The translations under genes were made by a program, and so were the position numbers. Below the pieces are notes generated by a model. It saw nothing but the letters and a program-made list of their open reading frames with translations. It was not told where the DNA came from and ran no database searches. DNA of 55,621 nt from a virus, in the IMG/VR virus record IMGVR_UViG_3300033153_013781, positions 1 through 55,621 of that record, one strand, 5' to 3'. Shown here in pieces: positions 1 through 7,354 of this stretch (position 1 is the first letter of the stretch; every line of letters begins with the position of its first letter).

Positions 1-31
1 TGATTGATAAATCTCCTTTTTTTAGAAAAAA

Positions 32-100
32 GGGGCGAAGGAGAATTGAACTCCTATTTTCAGGTTCAAAACCTGACGTAATACCGTTATACCATCGCCC
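32..100 (-). tRNA. tRNA-Gln(TTG)
   Basis: Cloverleaf on the minus strand. Acceptor GGGCGAU pairs with the 3' strand, the anticodon arm is UCAGG-UUUUGAA-CCUGA (anticodon UUG), and the T-arm is AGGAG-UUCAAUU-CUCCU. No CCA is encoded. It directly abuts two tRNA 5' stubs on its upstream side. Confidence 0.9.
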
Positions 101-130
101 TATAACGTGTTTCCACTACACCACTGCCCC
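101..130 (-). pseudogene. tRNA 5'-half stub
   Basis: GGGGCAG followed by a D-arm (GTGTAGTGGAAACAC) and then nothing tRNA-like: the sequence runs straight into tRNA-Gln. It has no anticodon loop, T-arm or matching 3' half nearby. It looks like the remnant left when a neighbouring tRNA was replaced or recombined. Confidence 0.7.
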
Positions 131-165
131 TAGTGAGACGCGTTAACCAGCTTACGCTATGGGGC
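131..165 (-). pseudogene. Second tRNA 5'-half stub
   Basis: Minus-strand GCCCCAT plus a D-arm (AGCGTAAGCTGGTTAACGC), broken off at the start of the anticodon stem. It lies in tandem with the stub at 101-130. No 3' half with a matching acceptor strand is visible nearby, so this is not read as a permuted gene. Confidence 0.65.
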
Positions 166-201
166 AAAGGATTTTTACAAATTTTGCGGTATAATATAAT
201 T

Positions 202-525
202 ATGAATGAACAAACCAAACAAAAAGTACTTGTTGGATTCTTAGCTGTTTTAATTATTGGAGCTGGCTCGTTTTGGTACATGGGACGAGATACATCTTCG
301 TCCAATGTTAACTATGCTTCTGGACCCACTCAACGGAGACAAAGAGTTGAAAAGGAAGTTGCAACAAAAGATATTCGCAAACGTAGTCGTAAGGAGCCAG
401 CAAGAGCAAAGGTTACCGAAAGACGTGAGCGTGCAGCTTCAGACAAAAAGAAAACATCAAGAAGAACTAGAAAAAGAAGCCAAGGCAAAAAAGTGAAGAA
501 AGAAAAACTGGTTCCTGCATCCTAA
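202..525 (+). CDS. Small membrane-anchored basic protein, leaderless
   Basis: 107-residue protein of unknown function. Residues about 8-27 form one hydrophobic transmembrane segment, and the rest is rich in Lys and Arg, so an inner-membrane anchor with a cytoplasmic, possibly nucleic-acid-binding tail is likely. It is the only rightward gene in the first 8 kb. There is no ribosome site. A TATAAT box at 190-195 places the expected transcription start on the A of the ATG, so the mRNA is probably leaderless. A longer reading upstream would run through tRNA stubs and is rejected. Confidence 0.6.
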   Translation: MNEQTKQKVLVGFLAVLIIGAGSFWYMGRDTSSSNVNYASGPTQRRQRVEKEVATKDIRKRSRKEPARAKVTERRERAASDKKKTSRRTRKRSQGKKVKKEKLVPAS

Positions 526-590
526 TTACCATTTAGGATCTCGTTTAAATTAGGTTCATTTATTGAAATATGCATTGTATTCCTGTCTAA

Positions 591-662
591 TGGAGCTACG
601 GGGATTTGAACCCCGGACTTCCGCGCTGCCAGCGCGGCGCTCTCCCGCTGAGCTATAGCCCC
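591..662 (-). tRNA. tRNA-Ala(GGC)
   Basis: Acceptor GGGGCUA/UAGCUCC, D-stem GCUC/GAGC, anticodon arm CCGCG-CUGGCAG-CGCGG (anticodon GGC), T-loop UUCAAAU. No encoded CCA. A sigma70-type promoter lies just upstream at 684-712. Confidence 0.92.
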
Positions 663-683
663 CAATAGGCTATGCTATACCTT

Positions 684-712
684 AATATAGCACAACCTGA
701 TAAAAATGTCAA
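684..712 (-). promoter_or_regulatory. sigma70-type promoter for tRNA-Ala(GGC)
   Basis: Minus-strand TTGACA (707-712), 17-nt spacer, TATATT (684-689). The predicted start near 677 is about 15 nt upstream of the tRNA 5' end, which is a workable position. Confidence 0.7.
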
Positions 713-945
713 GTCCTTCTTTCAAAGGTATTTTGTGGATTTTTTTCGCCTGGATAAAGCCATTCTAAAAACTTCTTTTGAGATCTACCCTTACACTGAG
801 GGCATCTCCAGACGTATTTTTTGCCTTTATATTGTTTCTTATTGTAACGAGGGACCAAAGACCATCCTGCTGTTTCTGGATCATCTGGGACATCATTACC
901 GCAAAATCGACATTGAGTGGCACCTAAATCATCATGCCGATCCAT
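709..945 (-). CDS. Small zinc-ribbon protein
   Basis: 78 residues with two Cys pairs (CRFC near residue 12 and CPQC near residue 49), the usual spacing for a zinc ribbon. The function is unknown. It starts 2 nt after the stop of the upstream gene (947-1342), so the two are probably co-translated. Its 3' end overlaps the -35 box of the tRNA-Ala promoter. Confidence 0.65.
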   Translation of the reverse strand: MDRHDDLGATQCRFCGNDVPDDPETAGWSLVPRYNKKQYKGKKYVWRCPQCKGRSQKKFLEWLYPGEKNPQNTFERRT

Positions 946-946
946 G

Positions 947-1342
947 TTAATACCTGGTGCTGATTTTTGTTGCTGCTCTCTGCGAATATCCCGAATTTGA
1001 AGTCAGGAATTGATCCATCCAAGACCAATCATCCATGACGTAATTCGCAAACTCCTGCTGAGTCAGTTTAACCTCATCATCAATGCTCATTTCAAGCATT
1101 TTGATGACGCGGCTATACTGTTTTGTTTGGTCTTGTGGTTGTTCCAAAGCAAAAATCAGACTCACTTTTTTGTTGTTGTTTTTGGCATCTTCAATTCTCT
1201 CTTGCAGAGCTTTAAGAGCAGCTTTGTGATAGCCATCTAAGGATTCTAGAAAAATACTACGATGCTCATCTCGATTTGCTCTGAGAATTTTAAGAAGTTT
1301 TGTCTTGTCAACCTTAACAACTTCCATACCATAATTTTGCAT
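947..1342 (-). CDS. Conserved phage protein, unknown function
   Basis: 131 residues, mostly alpha-helical, with no catalytic motif I can name. The pattern (EHR-x-IFLESLDGYHKAAL, then a helical region, then VIKMLEMSIDDEV...EFANYVMDDWSW) resembles a short protein often seen in large phage genomes. That resemblance is from memory and unverified. First gene of the leftward pair with 709-945. Confidence 0.65.
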   Translation of the reverse strand: MQNYGMEVVKVDKTKLLKILRANRDEHRSIFLESLDGYHKAALKALQERIEDAKNNNKKVSLIFALEQPQDQTKQYSRVIKMLEMSIDDEVKLTQQEFANYVMDDWSWMDQFLTSNSGYSQRAATKISTRY

Positions 1343-1378
1343 TATTCATCTCCATATTGCAATTGTTAATTTATCCAT

Positions 1379-1451
1379 TAGCCCGAGTGGGGATCGAACC
1401 CACATTCGCCTGTTTCGAAGACAGGTGCTGTTCCATTTCAGCTTCCGGGCT
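1379..1451 (-). tRNA. tRNA-Arg(TCG)
   Basis: Acceptor AGCCCGG/UCGGGCU, anticodon arm CCUGU-CUUCGAA-ACAGG (anticodon UCG), T-loop UUCGAUC. The upstream protein gene (1438-1662) reads into its first 14 nt and takes its TGA stop from the D-arm. Confidence 0.92.
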
Positions 1452-1662
1452 TTGTTTGAATTCCAATCTCATAAGCCAGTCCTAAGAGACTTGCCAAGTC
1501 TCCCAACTTTGCATCGGGATAACCTGACGATAATAATTCTTCCAGTTGTTTTATTAGCCTATTTTGATCGTCATTGCGTTCTTTTTTTGTGTGAGGTCCA
1601 TGTTTAGTGATATGCCAGATACCACACCAAAATTTTCCTTCTTCAGTGGTTGTTTTCTTCAT
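1438..1662 (-). CDS. Hypothetical protein ending inside tRNA-Arg
   Basis: 74 residues from the ATG at 1662, which follows an AAGG ribosome site and overlaps the end of 1643-1909. No family recognised. The last codons and the TGA stop lie in the acceptor and D-arm of tRNA-Arg(TCG), so cutting by RNase P would remove the stop codon from this message. Confidence 0.55.
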   Translation of the reverse strand: MKKTTTEEGKFWCGIWHITKHGPHTKKERNDDQNRLIKQLEELLSSGYPDAKLGDLASLLGLAYEIGIQTKPGS

Positions 1663-1909
1663 GTGGTTGCCTTTCACGTTCAGGTCTGGTACGCTCCCAA
1701 ACTTCATCGAATTCCTTATGAGTAATATCCATAGCAGCTTCATAATTGCCTTTGGATTTTTCTGCCAAATCTGATAATTGTTTTTCTACATGTTCTCCAC
1801 AACCCGCAGGAAAAGCTGTACCACACCAAAGAATGTCAACTTGTTCTTTATGAGTTAGAAGCGGAAAATGTTTTCTTACGGCTGTTCCACATGTGAGGCA
1901 CATTTTCAT
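1643..1909 (-). CDS. Small Cys-containing hypothetical protein
   Basis: 88 residues. N-terminal CLTC and later CG-x-x-FPAGC suggest a small metal-binding fold. No family recognised. Its end overlaps the start of 1438-1662 by 20 nt, as in a translationally coupled early operon. Confidence 0.55.
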   Translation of the reverse strand: MKMCLTCGTAVRKHFPLLTHKEQVDILWCGTAFPAGCGEHVEKQLSDLAEKSKGNYEAAMDITHKEFDEVWERTRPERERQPHEENNH

Positions 1910-1910
1910 G

Positions 1911-2180
1911 TTATCCGTCCTTATTCATTGGAAATTGGTCGGTATGTAATTCTCCTGAATCATCTACAAATCCGGTAACAATTTCACCACTGTTAAATGC
2001 TTGAGCGATTACTTCTCTGGCATGAGGATTATCAGCTTCTACTTGATCAGGAGTAATTCTTTGAAATCCGATGGTGTCAGGTTCTTCTTGGCATTGACTT
2101 CTTTGATTTCTTCCTATAGCAAATCCTATTACAAATGTTATAATTCCAGCTATCAGTGATATGATTAGAGTTTCGTTCAT
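1911..2180 (-). CDS. Single-pass membrane protein
   Basis: 89 residues. Residues about 4-22 are a strong N-terminal transmembrane segment followed by GRNQRSQ, which suggests Nout-Cin topology. The rest is acidic and soluble. It starts with an ATGA overlap at the end of 2177-2446. Function unknown. Confidence 0.6.
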   Translation of the reverse strand: MNETLIISLIAGIITFVIGFAIGRNQRSQCQEEPDTIGFQRITPDQVEADNPHAREVIAQAFNSGEIVTGFVDDSGELHTDQFPMNKDG

Positions 2181-2446
2181 TTTGTTTCCTCAGCCATTTT
2201 AACATCTTCACCTGTTACCACTTTTACGTATTCTTTGATGCCATCTTTTGTTCCATCAACTTGTTTGGGCGTTAGATTCCAAGAGCATCCTTCGCCTGCC
2301 ATGATTTTATCTACTGGAGCATTACCAAATACATTAGAAAGTAATTTATGCATGGCTTTGGCTTGTTTTCGTTGAGCCCGAGACATTCGTAGCCAACGCC
2401 AGTAGTATTGAGTAATAAACCATCGTCGTTTGATCCATTTTATCAT
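2177..2446 (-). CDS. Basic hypothetical protein
   Basis: 89 residues from the ATG at 2446, which overlaps the TGA of the upstream gene (ATGA). The N-terminus is aromatic and basic (MIKWIKRRWF...YYWRWLRM), possibly membrane-surface binding. A longer start at 2485 is less likely given the ATGA coupling. No family recognised. Confidence 0.6.
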   Translation of the reverse strand: MIKWIKRRWFITQYYWRWLRMSRAQRKQAKAMHKLLSNVFGNAPVDKIMAGEGCSWNLTPKQVDGTKDGIKEYVKVVTGEDVKMAEETK

Positions 2447-2637
2447 CGAAGTCCTCCAAGAGCTTTTTGTTTCCATTCTGGCCAATCGTCAACTATTTTC
2501 GAAGCTTCTTCTAAATGCTTCAAAAAGTTTTTTGATTGCTTGTCTCGAATTTTGTTAACAGCTTTTCTCAGAATCTTTTCTTCTTCTTCATCTAATTCAT
2601 TATGAGAGATAGGATCAATGATCCATTCAGCTTTCAT
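2443..2637 (-). CDS. Small acidic helical protein
   Basis: 64 residues, mostly charged helix (LDEEEEKILRKAVNKI...). No family recognised. Translationally coupled to 2177-2446. Confidence 0.55.
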   Translation of the reverse strand: MKAEWIIDPISHNELDEEEEKILRKAVNKIRDKQSKNFLKHLEEASKIVDDWPEWKQKALGGLR

Positions 2638-2701
2638 GTCGTCTCTTCCTAATGCGATCTATTTGTTTTGCCAAGAACCACTTTTTCGCGGAAAAATACT
2701 T

Positions 2702-3112
2702 TCATGCAATATTTTTAACGCCTTCATAATCCGCATTATTTATTGCTGCGTCGATTGCTTTGTCGGTCTTAGCAAGAGATTTTTCAACCTTTTGTCGCTC
2801 AGCATGCTTGCTTTTTGAATAATGTTCATGAGCTATGCTTCCATCTGCATTTAAGCCGACATTATCTGGTTTAATTTTATCAAGCTCTTTGGCTTGAACT
2901 TTTCGTTTTGCAAGAGCTTTTGCAAGCAACTCAGCTCGATTAGCAACTTCCTCTTCCACGAGGCTTTCCACAACACGTTTGCGTATCTCACCTGCTTTTT
3001 GTTGATCTTGAATAGACTCCTTAACATCAATTTGAAGTTTTACTGCTTCGGGATTAGCAGAAGGTTGAACTTCCTGTGTTAGATTTTCTGTTCCTTCAGT
3101 TACATCTGTCAT
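2702..3112 (-). CDS. Coiled-coil hypothetical protein
   Basis: 136 residues, rich in Glu, Lys and Ala, with long heptad-like stretches between residues 25 and 125 (ESIQDQQKAGEIRKRVVESLV). A coiled-coil or scaffold-like role is possible but not shown. The 64 bases between its stop and the next gene (2638-2701) hold nothing I can identify. Confidence 0.6.
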   Translation of the reverse strand: MTDVTEGTENLTQEVQPSANPEAVKLQIDVKESIQDQQKAGEIRKRVVESLVEEEVANRAELLAKALAKRKVQAKELDKIKPDNVGLNADGSIAHEHYSKSKHAERQKVEKSLAKTDKAIDAAINNADYEGVKNIA

Positions 3113-3160
3113 AATTTTCTCCGTTAATAGTTTAGGATAAATCGTTGTTCAAATACAGGT

Positions 3161-3331
3161 CTATTTCTTATACATTCTGGACATAATGGTTTCTACTTCT
3201 ATTTCGCGTCTTACCCAATGAAAGGAAGATTCTGTAAGTTGCAGTGCTCGTCGTACAACTTCTCCATTAAGCACTAATGCTTCTGCTTCTGCTTCAACTT
3301 CTTTAAAAATATCCTCAGCGATAGCTAACAT
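3161..3331 (-). CDS. 56-residue protein, tandem paralogue of 3325-3690
   Basis: Short gene whose ATG overlaps the TAG stop of the upstream gene (ATGTTAG). Its N-terminal half (AIAEDIFKEVE...LNGEVVRRAL) closely matches that of the upstream gene (AIAVDIFNEVD...LNGEIVRRAL), so the pair arose by tandem duplication. The C-terminal halves differ. Function unknown. Confidence 0.6.
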   Translation of the reverse strand: MLAIAEDIFKEVEAEAEALVLNGEVVRRALQLTESSFHWVRREIEVETIMSRMYKK

Positions 3332-3690
3332 AGTTGAGGCAAACTCCGAGGATATTTATTTGTTGGATTATAAAGATGTATACACGCCACACAAGGCCAA
3401 ATTTTTCTTAATTGTTTGCGTAAACTGGACGCCTCAGATTCATAATGAACCATTTGACCATATTCGGGTTTTGCATTGACACTATATATTTGCACATCTT
3501 CTCTTCCAAAGATTTTTATCGTTAAACGATGGATTTTTAGTCGATAATCGGTATATTCTCGCAGCATCAATCTAAAATTTCCCGGATTTTTTATAAAACC
3601 GCAACAACACCCATGCAAAGCTCGTCGTACAATTTCGCCATTGAGAGTCGTAACATTGGTATCAACTTCATTGAAAATGTCTACAGCAAT
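3325..3690 (-). CDS. Paralogue of 3161-3331 with its start fused to tRNA-Glu
   Basis: About 121 residues if translation starts at the ATT at 3690. No ATG lies near the conserved N-terminus. Where the paralogue has ATG-TTA-GCT-ATC-GCT, this gene has GGC-TATT-GCT running straight out of the tRNA-Glu 3' end, so tRNA sequence has replaced the start region. It may use ATT or GTA, may be translated after tRNA processing, or may be a decaying copy. The C-terminal part contains a CC-x-C cluster. Confidence 0.45.
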   Translation of the reverse strand: MAVDIFNEVDTNVTTLNGEIVRRALHGCCCGFIKNPGNFRLMLREYTDYRLKIHRLTIKIFGREDVQIYSVNAKPEYGQMVHYESEASSLRKQLRKIWPCVACIHLYNPTNKYPRSLPQLC

Positions 3691-3761
3691 AGCCTGGACG
3701 GGATTCGAACCCGCGTTACCACCTTGAGAGAGTGGCGTGCTAACCGCTGCACTACCAAGCC
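3690..3761 (-). tRNA. tRNA-Glu(CTC)
   Basis: Acceptor GGCUUGG/CCAGGCU, D-stem GUGC/GCAC, anticodon arm CCACU-CUCUCAA-GGUGG (anticodon CUC), T-arm GCGGG-UUCGAAU-CCCGU. The discriminator base is also the first base of a possible ATT start codon of the next gene. Confidence 0.88.
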
Positions 3762-3767
3762 GTATCA

Positions 3768-4715
3768 TTAGAGTAATCTCGCTCCATCATATTGCCAGTC
3801 ATAGAATAATGTTCCATTTCCAAAAAAGATTAGCGTCCTGATTTCATCTGAAGATGGTTCAACTGTTAAACAATCTGAAACACAAAGATTTTGACCATTG
3901 TAATCATAAACTCGTGCTTCATGAGCACCATTCATAAGCGTCATAATACGAGTAGCATCTCTTTCAATCGTATCACGAATATCTTTTTCTTGATCACTAC
4001 GAAGTCCATGGATACCAACATACTCATCTTCTGGGGTTTGATATAATACATGAAGTCCTTTCGGATTTGGACGACGTATGGGTCGAATTGTCAACTGCTC
4101 AACGCCTTCGTTTTTGCACCAACTGGCTACCTCGTTGACCTTGGCTGGATTGTCAATCATTCCGTCCATCATCATGACACAAAGACGAATGGAATAACCC
4201 AAATCATGTAAAAATCTTATCGTACGGTCAAGGGCAGGATATGGTTTACGATAAATACGCTCGTTATGTTCTTGAGCAATTCCAACTGTAGAAATAGCAA
4301 TGGTATTAAGTCCTAATTCTTTCCATTCTTCGAGATGCGTTTGGGTAGTACGGATATATTTTTCATATTTTTCAACCCCTATCTGCGTCGTCCCATGAAT
4401 TTTAGCCAAATACCCAATCTGAATCGCATTGGTCTGCAATTCAATGAATGGAAATTGATCTTTTAATTGATGGAGATAAAATTCAATCTCATCTGGATAA
4501 AGAGTTGGTTCGCCTTTGCCCGTAAGAAGGACGGTTGTTGTTCCGCACATTTTAGCAAGCTGTATTGCTTTGTTAAGGTTTTGGCTAAGGTTTGTATGAT
4601 TGATTCCTGGATTTTTGGGTAGATTTTCAAACTTTGTCATATGCGAAACACAAAATGGACATGCTGCATCACAAGCCGATGTCCCAACAACGATTGAAAA
4701 TGTTTGAATTTTCAT
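3768..4715 (-). CDS. Radical SAM enzyme
   Basis: 315 residues. C15-x3-C19-x2-C22 is the canonical radical SAM iron-sulfur motif, followed by a GEPTLYP stretch near residue 68 in the position of the SAM-binding GGE-like motif. The length and lack of a second Cys cluster suggest a single-cluster enzyme. The substrate cannot be read from sequence. It overlaps the H-protein gene by ATGA, so both are made together and a lipoyl- or H-protein-linked reaction is the natural hypothesis. It is not lipoyl synthase, which needs a second N-terminal Cys cluster. A cofactor-maturing or PFL-activase-like enzyme is an alternative. Confidence 0.8.
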   Translation of the reverse strand: MKIQTFSIVVGTSACDAACPFCVSHMTKFENLPKNPGINHTNLSQNLNKAIQLAKMCGTTTVLLTGKGEPTLYPDEIEFYLHQLKDQFPFIELQTNAIQIGYLAKIHGTTQIGVEKYEKYIRTTQTHLEEWKELGLNTIAISTVGIAQEHNERIYRKPYPALDRTIRFLHDLGYSIRLCVMMMDGMIDNPAKVNEVASWCKNEGVEQLTIRPIRRPNPKGLHVLYQTPEDEYVGIHGLRSDQEKDIRDTIERDATRIMTLMNGAHEARVYDYNGQNLCVSDCLTVEPSSDEIRTLIFFGNGTLFYDWQYDGARLL

Positions 4716-5089
4716 GTTAGCTCCAGTTTCATATACTCTTCAGCAGAAATCATGTTTTCAGAATCAATCGAATCAGCTTTCAATTTGACTAACCAACCTT
4801 TTCCAAATGCATCATCATTGATTAATTCTGGATGATCTATCAATTCTTCATTGATTTCGATAATTTCACCGGGCATAGCAGCAAAAATTTCTGATGTAGC
4901 TTTAACAGATTCTACTTCTCCAATGTTACCGTTGACATCTATTTGAGTGCCTACAGAATACAATTCAACGTATGTGATATCTGTGAGAGTATCAGCAGCA
5001 TATTGGGTAATCCCAATTGTTACCGTATCACCCTCAATAAGAAACCATTCGTGAGAATTACTGTATTTTCTGTCTGTTGGTGCATTCAT
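4712..5089 (-). CDS. gcvH: Glycine cleavage H-protein (lipoyl carrier)
   Basis: 125 residues, the normal GcvH length. It has the N-terminal SHEW motif and IGITQYA, and the lipoylation site GEVESVKA with Lys63. In cells GcvH carries the aminomethyl group between the P and T proteins and also takes part in lipoate relay. No P, T or L protein is in the window, so its phage role is probably a lipoyl-domain partner for the adjacent radical SAM enzyme or diversion of the host lipoate or one-carbon pathway. Both roles are inferred. Confidence 0.88.
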   Translation of the reverse strand: MNAPTDRKYSNSHEWFLIEGDTVTIGITQYAADTLTDITYVELYSVGTQIDVNGNIGEVESVKATSEIFAAMPGEIIEINEELIDHPELINDDAFGKGWLVKLKADSIDSENMISAEEYMKLELT

Positions 5090-5093
5090 AGTA

Positions 5094-5166
5094 TGGCCCT
5101 GGAGGGATTCGAACCCTCAACATTTACTTTAGAAGAGTAATGCTCGTCCGTTTGAGCTTCAGGGCT
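5094..5166 (-). tRNA. tRNA-Arg(TCT)
   Basis: D-stem GCUC/GAGC, anticodon arm UUACU-CUUCUAA-AGUAA (anticodon UCU), T-loop UUCGAAU. Acceptor AGCCCUG/CAGGGCC leaves an A1-C72 mismatch, which is odd for an elongator. A TTGACA/TACAAT promoter sits directly against its 5' end (5167-5195). Confidence 0.85.
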
Positions 5167-5195
5167 ATTGTACTGGATATGGCTAGAAATGTCAA
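5167..5195 (-). promoter_or_regulatory. sigma70-type promoter abutting tRNA-Arg
   Basis: Minus-strand TTGACA (5190-5195), 17-nt spacer, TACAAT (5167-5172). The predicted start (about 5160) lies inside the tRNA, so it more likely serves gcvH and the radical SAM gene downstream than the tRNA. Confidence 0.5.
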
Positions 5196-5209
5196 GCCTA
5201 AAATTACAC

Positions 5210-7354
5210 CTATACCTGGGCCAGATAGGCAGTTTTTTGAAACCAATTTCGGGCAGCAACAAGTTGGCGACTTGCTAATAATCTTTGTTGCTCCGCCCAG
5301 AAGTGCTGGACAGTAGTTTCGGCTAAGAGTTGCTCTTGTACCAAACTCCAATGTTCTTTTTGTGCTTCTGCTAATTCTTGACGGGTATTTTTGCCATCGC
5401 GAATTTTTTGAGCGTATTGCTCATCTATATTTTGAATCCGTTGTGCAATGTCCCTTTTCTTTTGAACCGTTTGATAAATTACAGCATCAGGAGTTTCATC
5501 TAAAACCATGTAATGAGTGGTAACAGGATTCTGACTGTTAACTCGAAATGCTCTACCTTCAACTTGATCAGCATCTTTGGGAGTCCATGAAATATCATTC
5601 ACAATAACATTGCCTACAATATTCGGCAAATCCAACCCAGTTCCAGATGAAAGAACTCCCAAAACAAAAACTTTTATAGGGGAGTTTGGGTCACGAAAAT
5701 TTTCAATCAAATTGCTTTTCATAGCTGTTCCAGTTCCCTCGCCCATAGTCATAGCAACTTCCATCCCATATGGTTGAAGTTGAGCTCTAAGTGAACTTTC
5801 TAATGCTTGAGCAGGTTCCACAAAGCAGGTGAAAATCAATACCTTTTCTCCCTGTTGTATCAACTGCATGGCTTTGTTTACAGAATGTGGGACTTTTTGA
5901 AGAGCCATTTCAATACGATAGGCGGTCAATGTAGTAAGCGGAGATTCAGGAGCATCTGTTTTTTTCATGTTATTTAAACGAGTTTGAACAGCTTCTGTCA
6001 AATTTGCCCTAATATTATCATCTGTGGGTAACATTTCTGGATTACGAAAATGATCAGGCAGATCAGGCTTAACTTGTTTCTTAGTTTTGCGCTGATAAAC
6101 ATCTGTTAAAATCAGCATAGCATGAAGACCAGTGACACTTTCTATTTGTTCGTCTACAACTGAGCGTAGGTTCTCTTCGGAAAGTTGTTTTACTATGTTT
6201 AGTTTGGAATTAAGATCTAATTCATCAAATCCCCCATACTCTTGTCTTGTGAAATTTAAGAAATCTTTGGCACTGGATGGATCAACTAAATATTCTCCTT
6301 GTTGTCCCCTTATTTTTTTAGTTTTCATGCCGGTGTATTTCTGATTAAAACGACGAGGAGTCATAGATCCCATGGAATTTCCAACCGCAAGCAACTGACG
6401 ATGTAAATCAGAAGGCTTGTTTGCAGAAACGGTTGCACTGGCTCCCCATTTAAAAGGAATTGTTTTGCCGATAATTTCTACATTTTTGGAAGTATTTGAT
6501 GTAGAATTTTTAACCATATGTGATTCATCCATAATCATTACATCAAAGTTTTGCAATCTAAGTTGTTGCATAAGAGCTTCAACTTGAGCTTGTCGTTGAA
6601 CTTTGTTACCTGCCATTTCAGCATCAACCATTTCACTGGCATCTTCTGCTTCTTCAGTATTCTCCATTTGATTCTCTTGTTGAGCTTGAGTTAAGACATT
6701 AATTTTACCATATGAAAGAACAAGCCATTTAGCATTGGGTTGACTCATGTCTTCGATGCGTAATTTAACGGGTGATTCTGGGCTCTGCAAAAATTCATCA
6801 GTATCAGGTAATCCAGCAACTTGTAAGATTCTTTTTGCGAATTGATTAATTACGCTTGCCAAGGTAAAGATAAGAATTTTTCCTGATGCCAGGGTAGATT
6901 TATGACCCTCTTCGGCGTCCCATAAATTTTTATCTTTAGTTCGCATATCTGCTGCAATAATCAATTGTTCTGTTTTCCCAACACCTGTTTCATCTCCCAG
7001 GAGAGCTGATTGTCGCGAATAAAGCCATTGAACTCCTTTCCCTTGTAAAGGGAAAAGTCGATAAGGATCTTGTCCTGTTTTTCGTATCCAATACTCATTA
7101 ACTTCTGCTTGAAATTTTTCTTCATCAGGAATAAACATCCCATGCTCATCTTTTAACCGTTGACGATTAGCCCGTGCTTTATAATATCCATCCAAAATTC
7201 CATTAACAATTCTGCCAAGTGTAACATGCTCGGAATTTCTTAACTCAGAACCCTTCATCAAAGCTTTTTGAAATAAATCTGTCGTATCGAATTTGCTCAT
7301 AGCAAGCAATTTTTGGAAATCTTGCCTTACTCTTTCCTTGCATGTAATATTCAC
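5210..7354 (-). CDS. SNF2/SWI2-type superfamily 2 helicase
   Basis: About 714 residues. Motif I GDETGVGKT lies at about 120-128, motif II MDESH at about 275-279, motif III GASATVS near 300, and motif VI DQVEGRAFR near 620, all typical of SNF2-like ATPases that translocate on double-stranded DNA. The insert after motif Ia is Glu-rich. Likely roles are replication or recombination remodelling or displacement of host proteins. The start is unsure: a GTG at 7354 or an ATG at 7300 (MSKFDTTD). Either way it overlaps the end of 7245-8372, suggesting coupled translation. Confidence 0.85.
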   Translation of the reverse strand: MNITCKERVRQDFQKLLAMSKFDTTDLFQKALMKGSELRNSEHVTLGRIVNGILDGYYKARANRQRLKDEHGMFIPDEEKFQAEVNEYWIRKTGQDPYRLFPLQGKGVQWLYSRQSALLGDETGVGKTEQLIIAADMRTKDKNLWDAEEGHKSTLASGKILIFTLASVINQFAKRILQVAGLPDTDEFLQSPESPVKLRIEDMSQPNAKWLVLSYGKINVLTQAQQENQMENTEEAEDASEMVDAEMAGNKVQRQAQVEALMQQLRLQNFDVMIMDESHMVKNSTSNTSKNVEIIGKTIPFKWGASATVSANKPSDLHRQLLAVGNSMGSMTPRRFNQKYTGMKTKKIRGQQGEYLVDPSSAKDFLNFTRQEYGGFDELDLNSKLNIVKQLSEENLRSVVDEQIESVTGLHAMLILTDVYQRKTKKQVKPDLPDHFRNPEMLPTDDNIRANLTEAVQTRLNNMKKTDAPESPLTTLTAYRIEMALQKVPHSVNKAMQLIQQGEKVLIFTCFVEPAQALESSLRAQLQPYGMEVAMTMGEGTGTAMKSNLIENFRDPNSPIKVFVLGVLSSGTGLDLPNIVGNVIVNDISWTPKDADQVEGRAFRVNSQNPVTTHYMVLDETPDAVIYQTVQKKRDIAQRIQNIDEQYAQKIRDGKNTRQELAEAQKEHWSLVQEQLLAETTVQHFWAEQQRLLASRQLVAARNWFQKTAYLAQV

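Noticed and set aside
101-165. Permuted or trans-split tRNAs from the 5' stubs
   Set aside because: No 3' half with a matching acceptor strand or the GCATACAAACAAT / GTTTATTYC signals is present nearby.
257-496. Alternative reading frame overlapping 202-525
   Set aside because: The frame at 202 has a coherent transmembrane helix and a promoter placed at its ATG; the other has neither.
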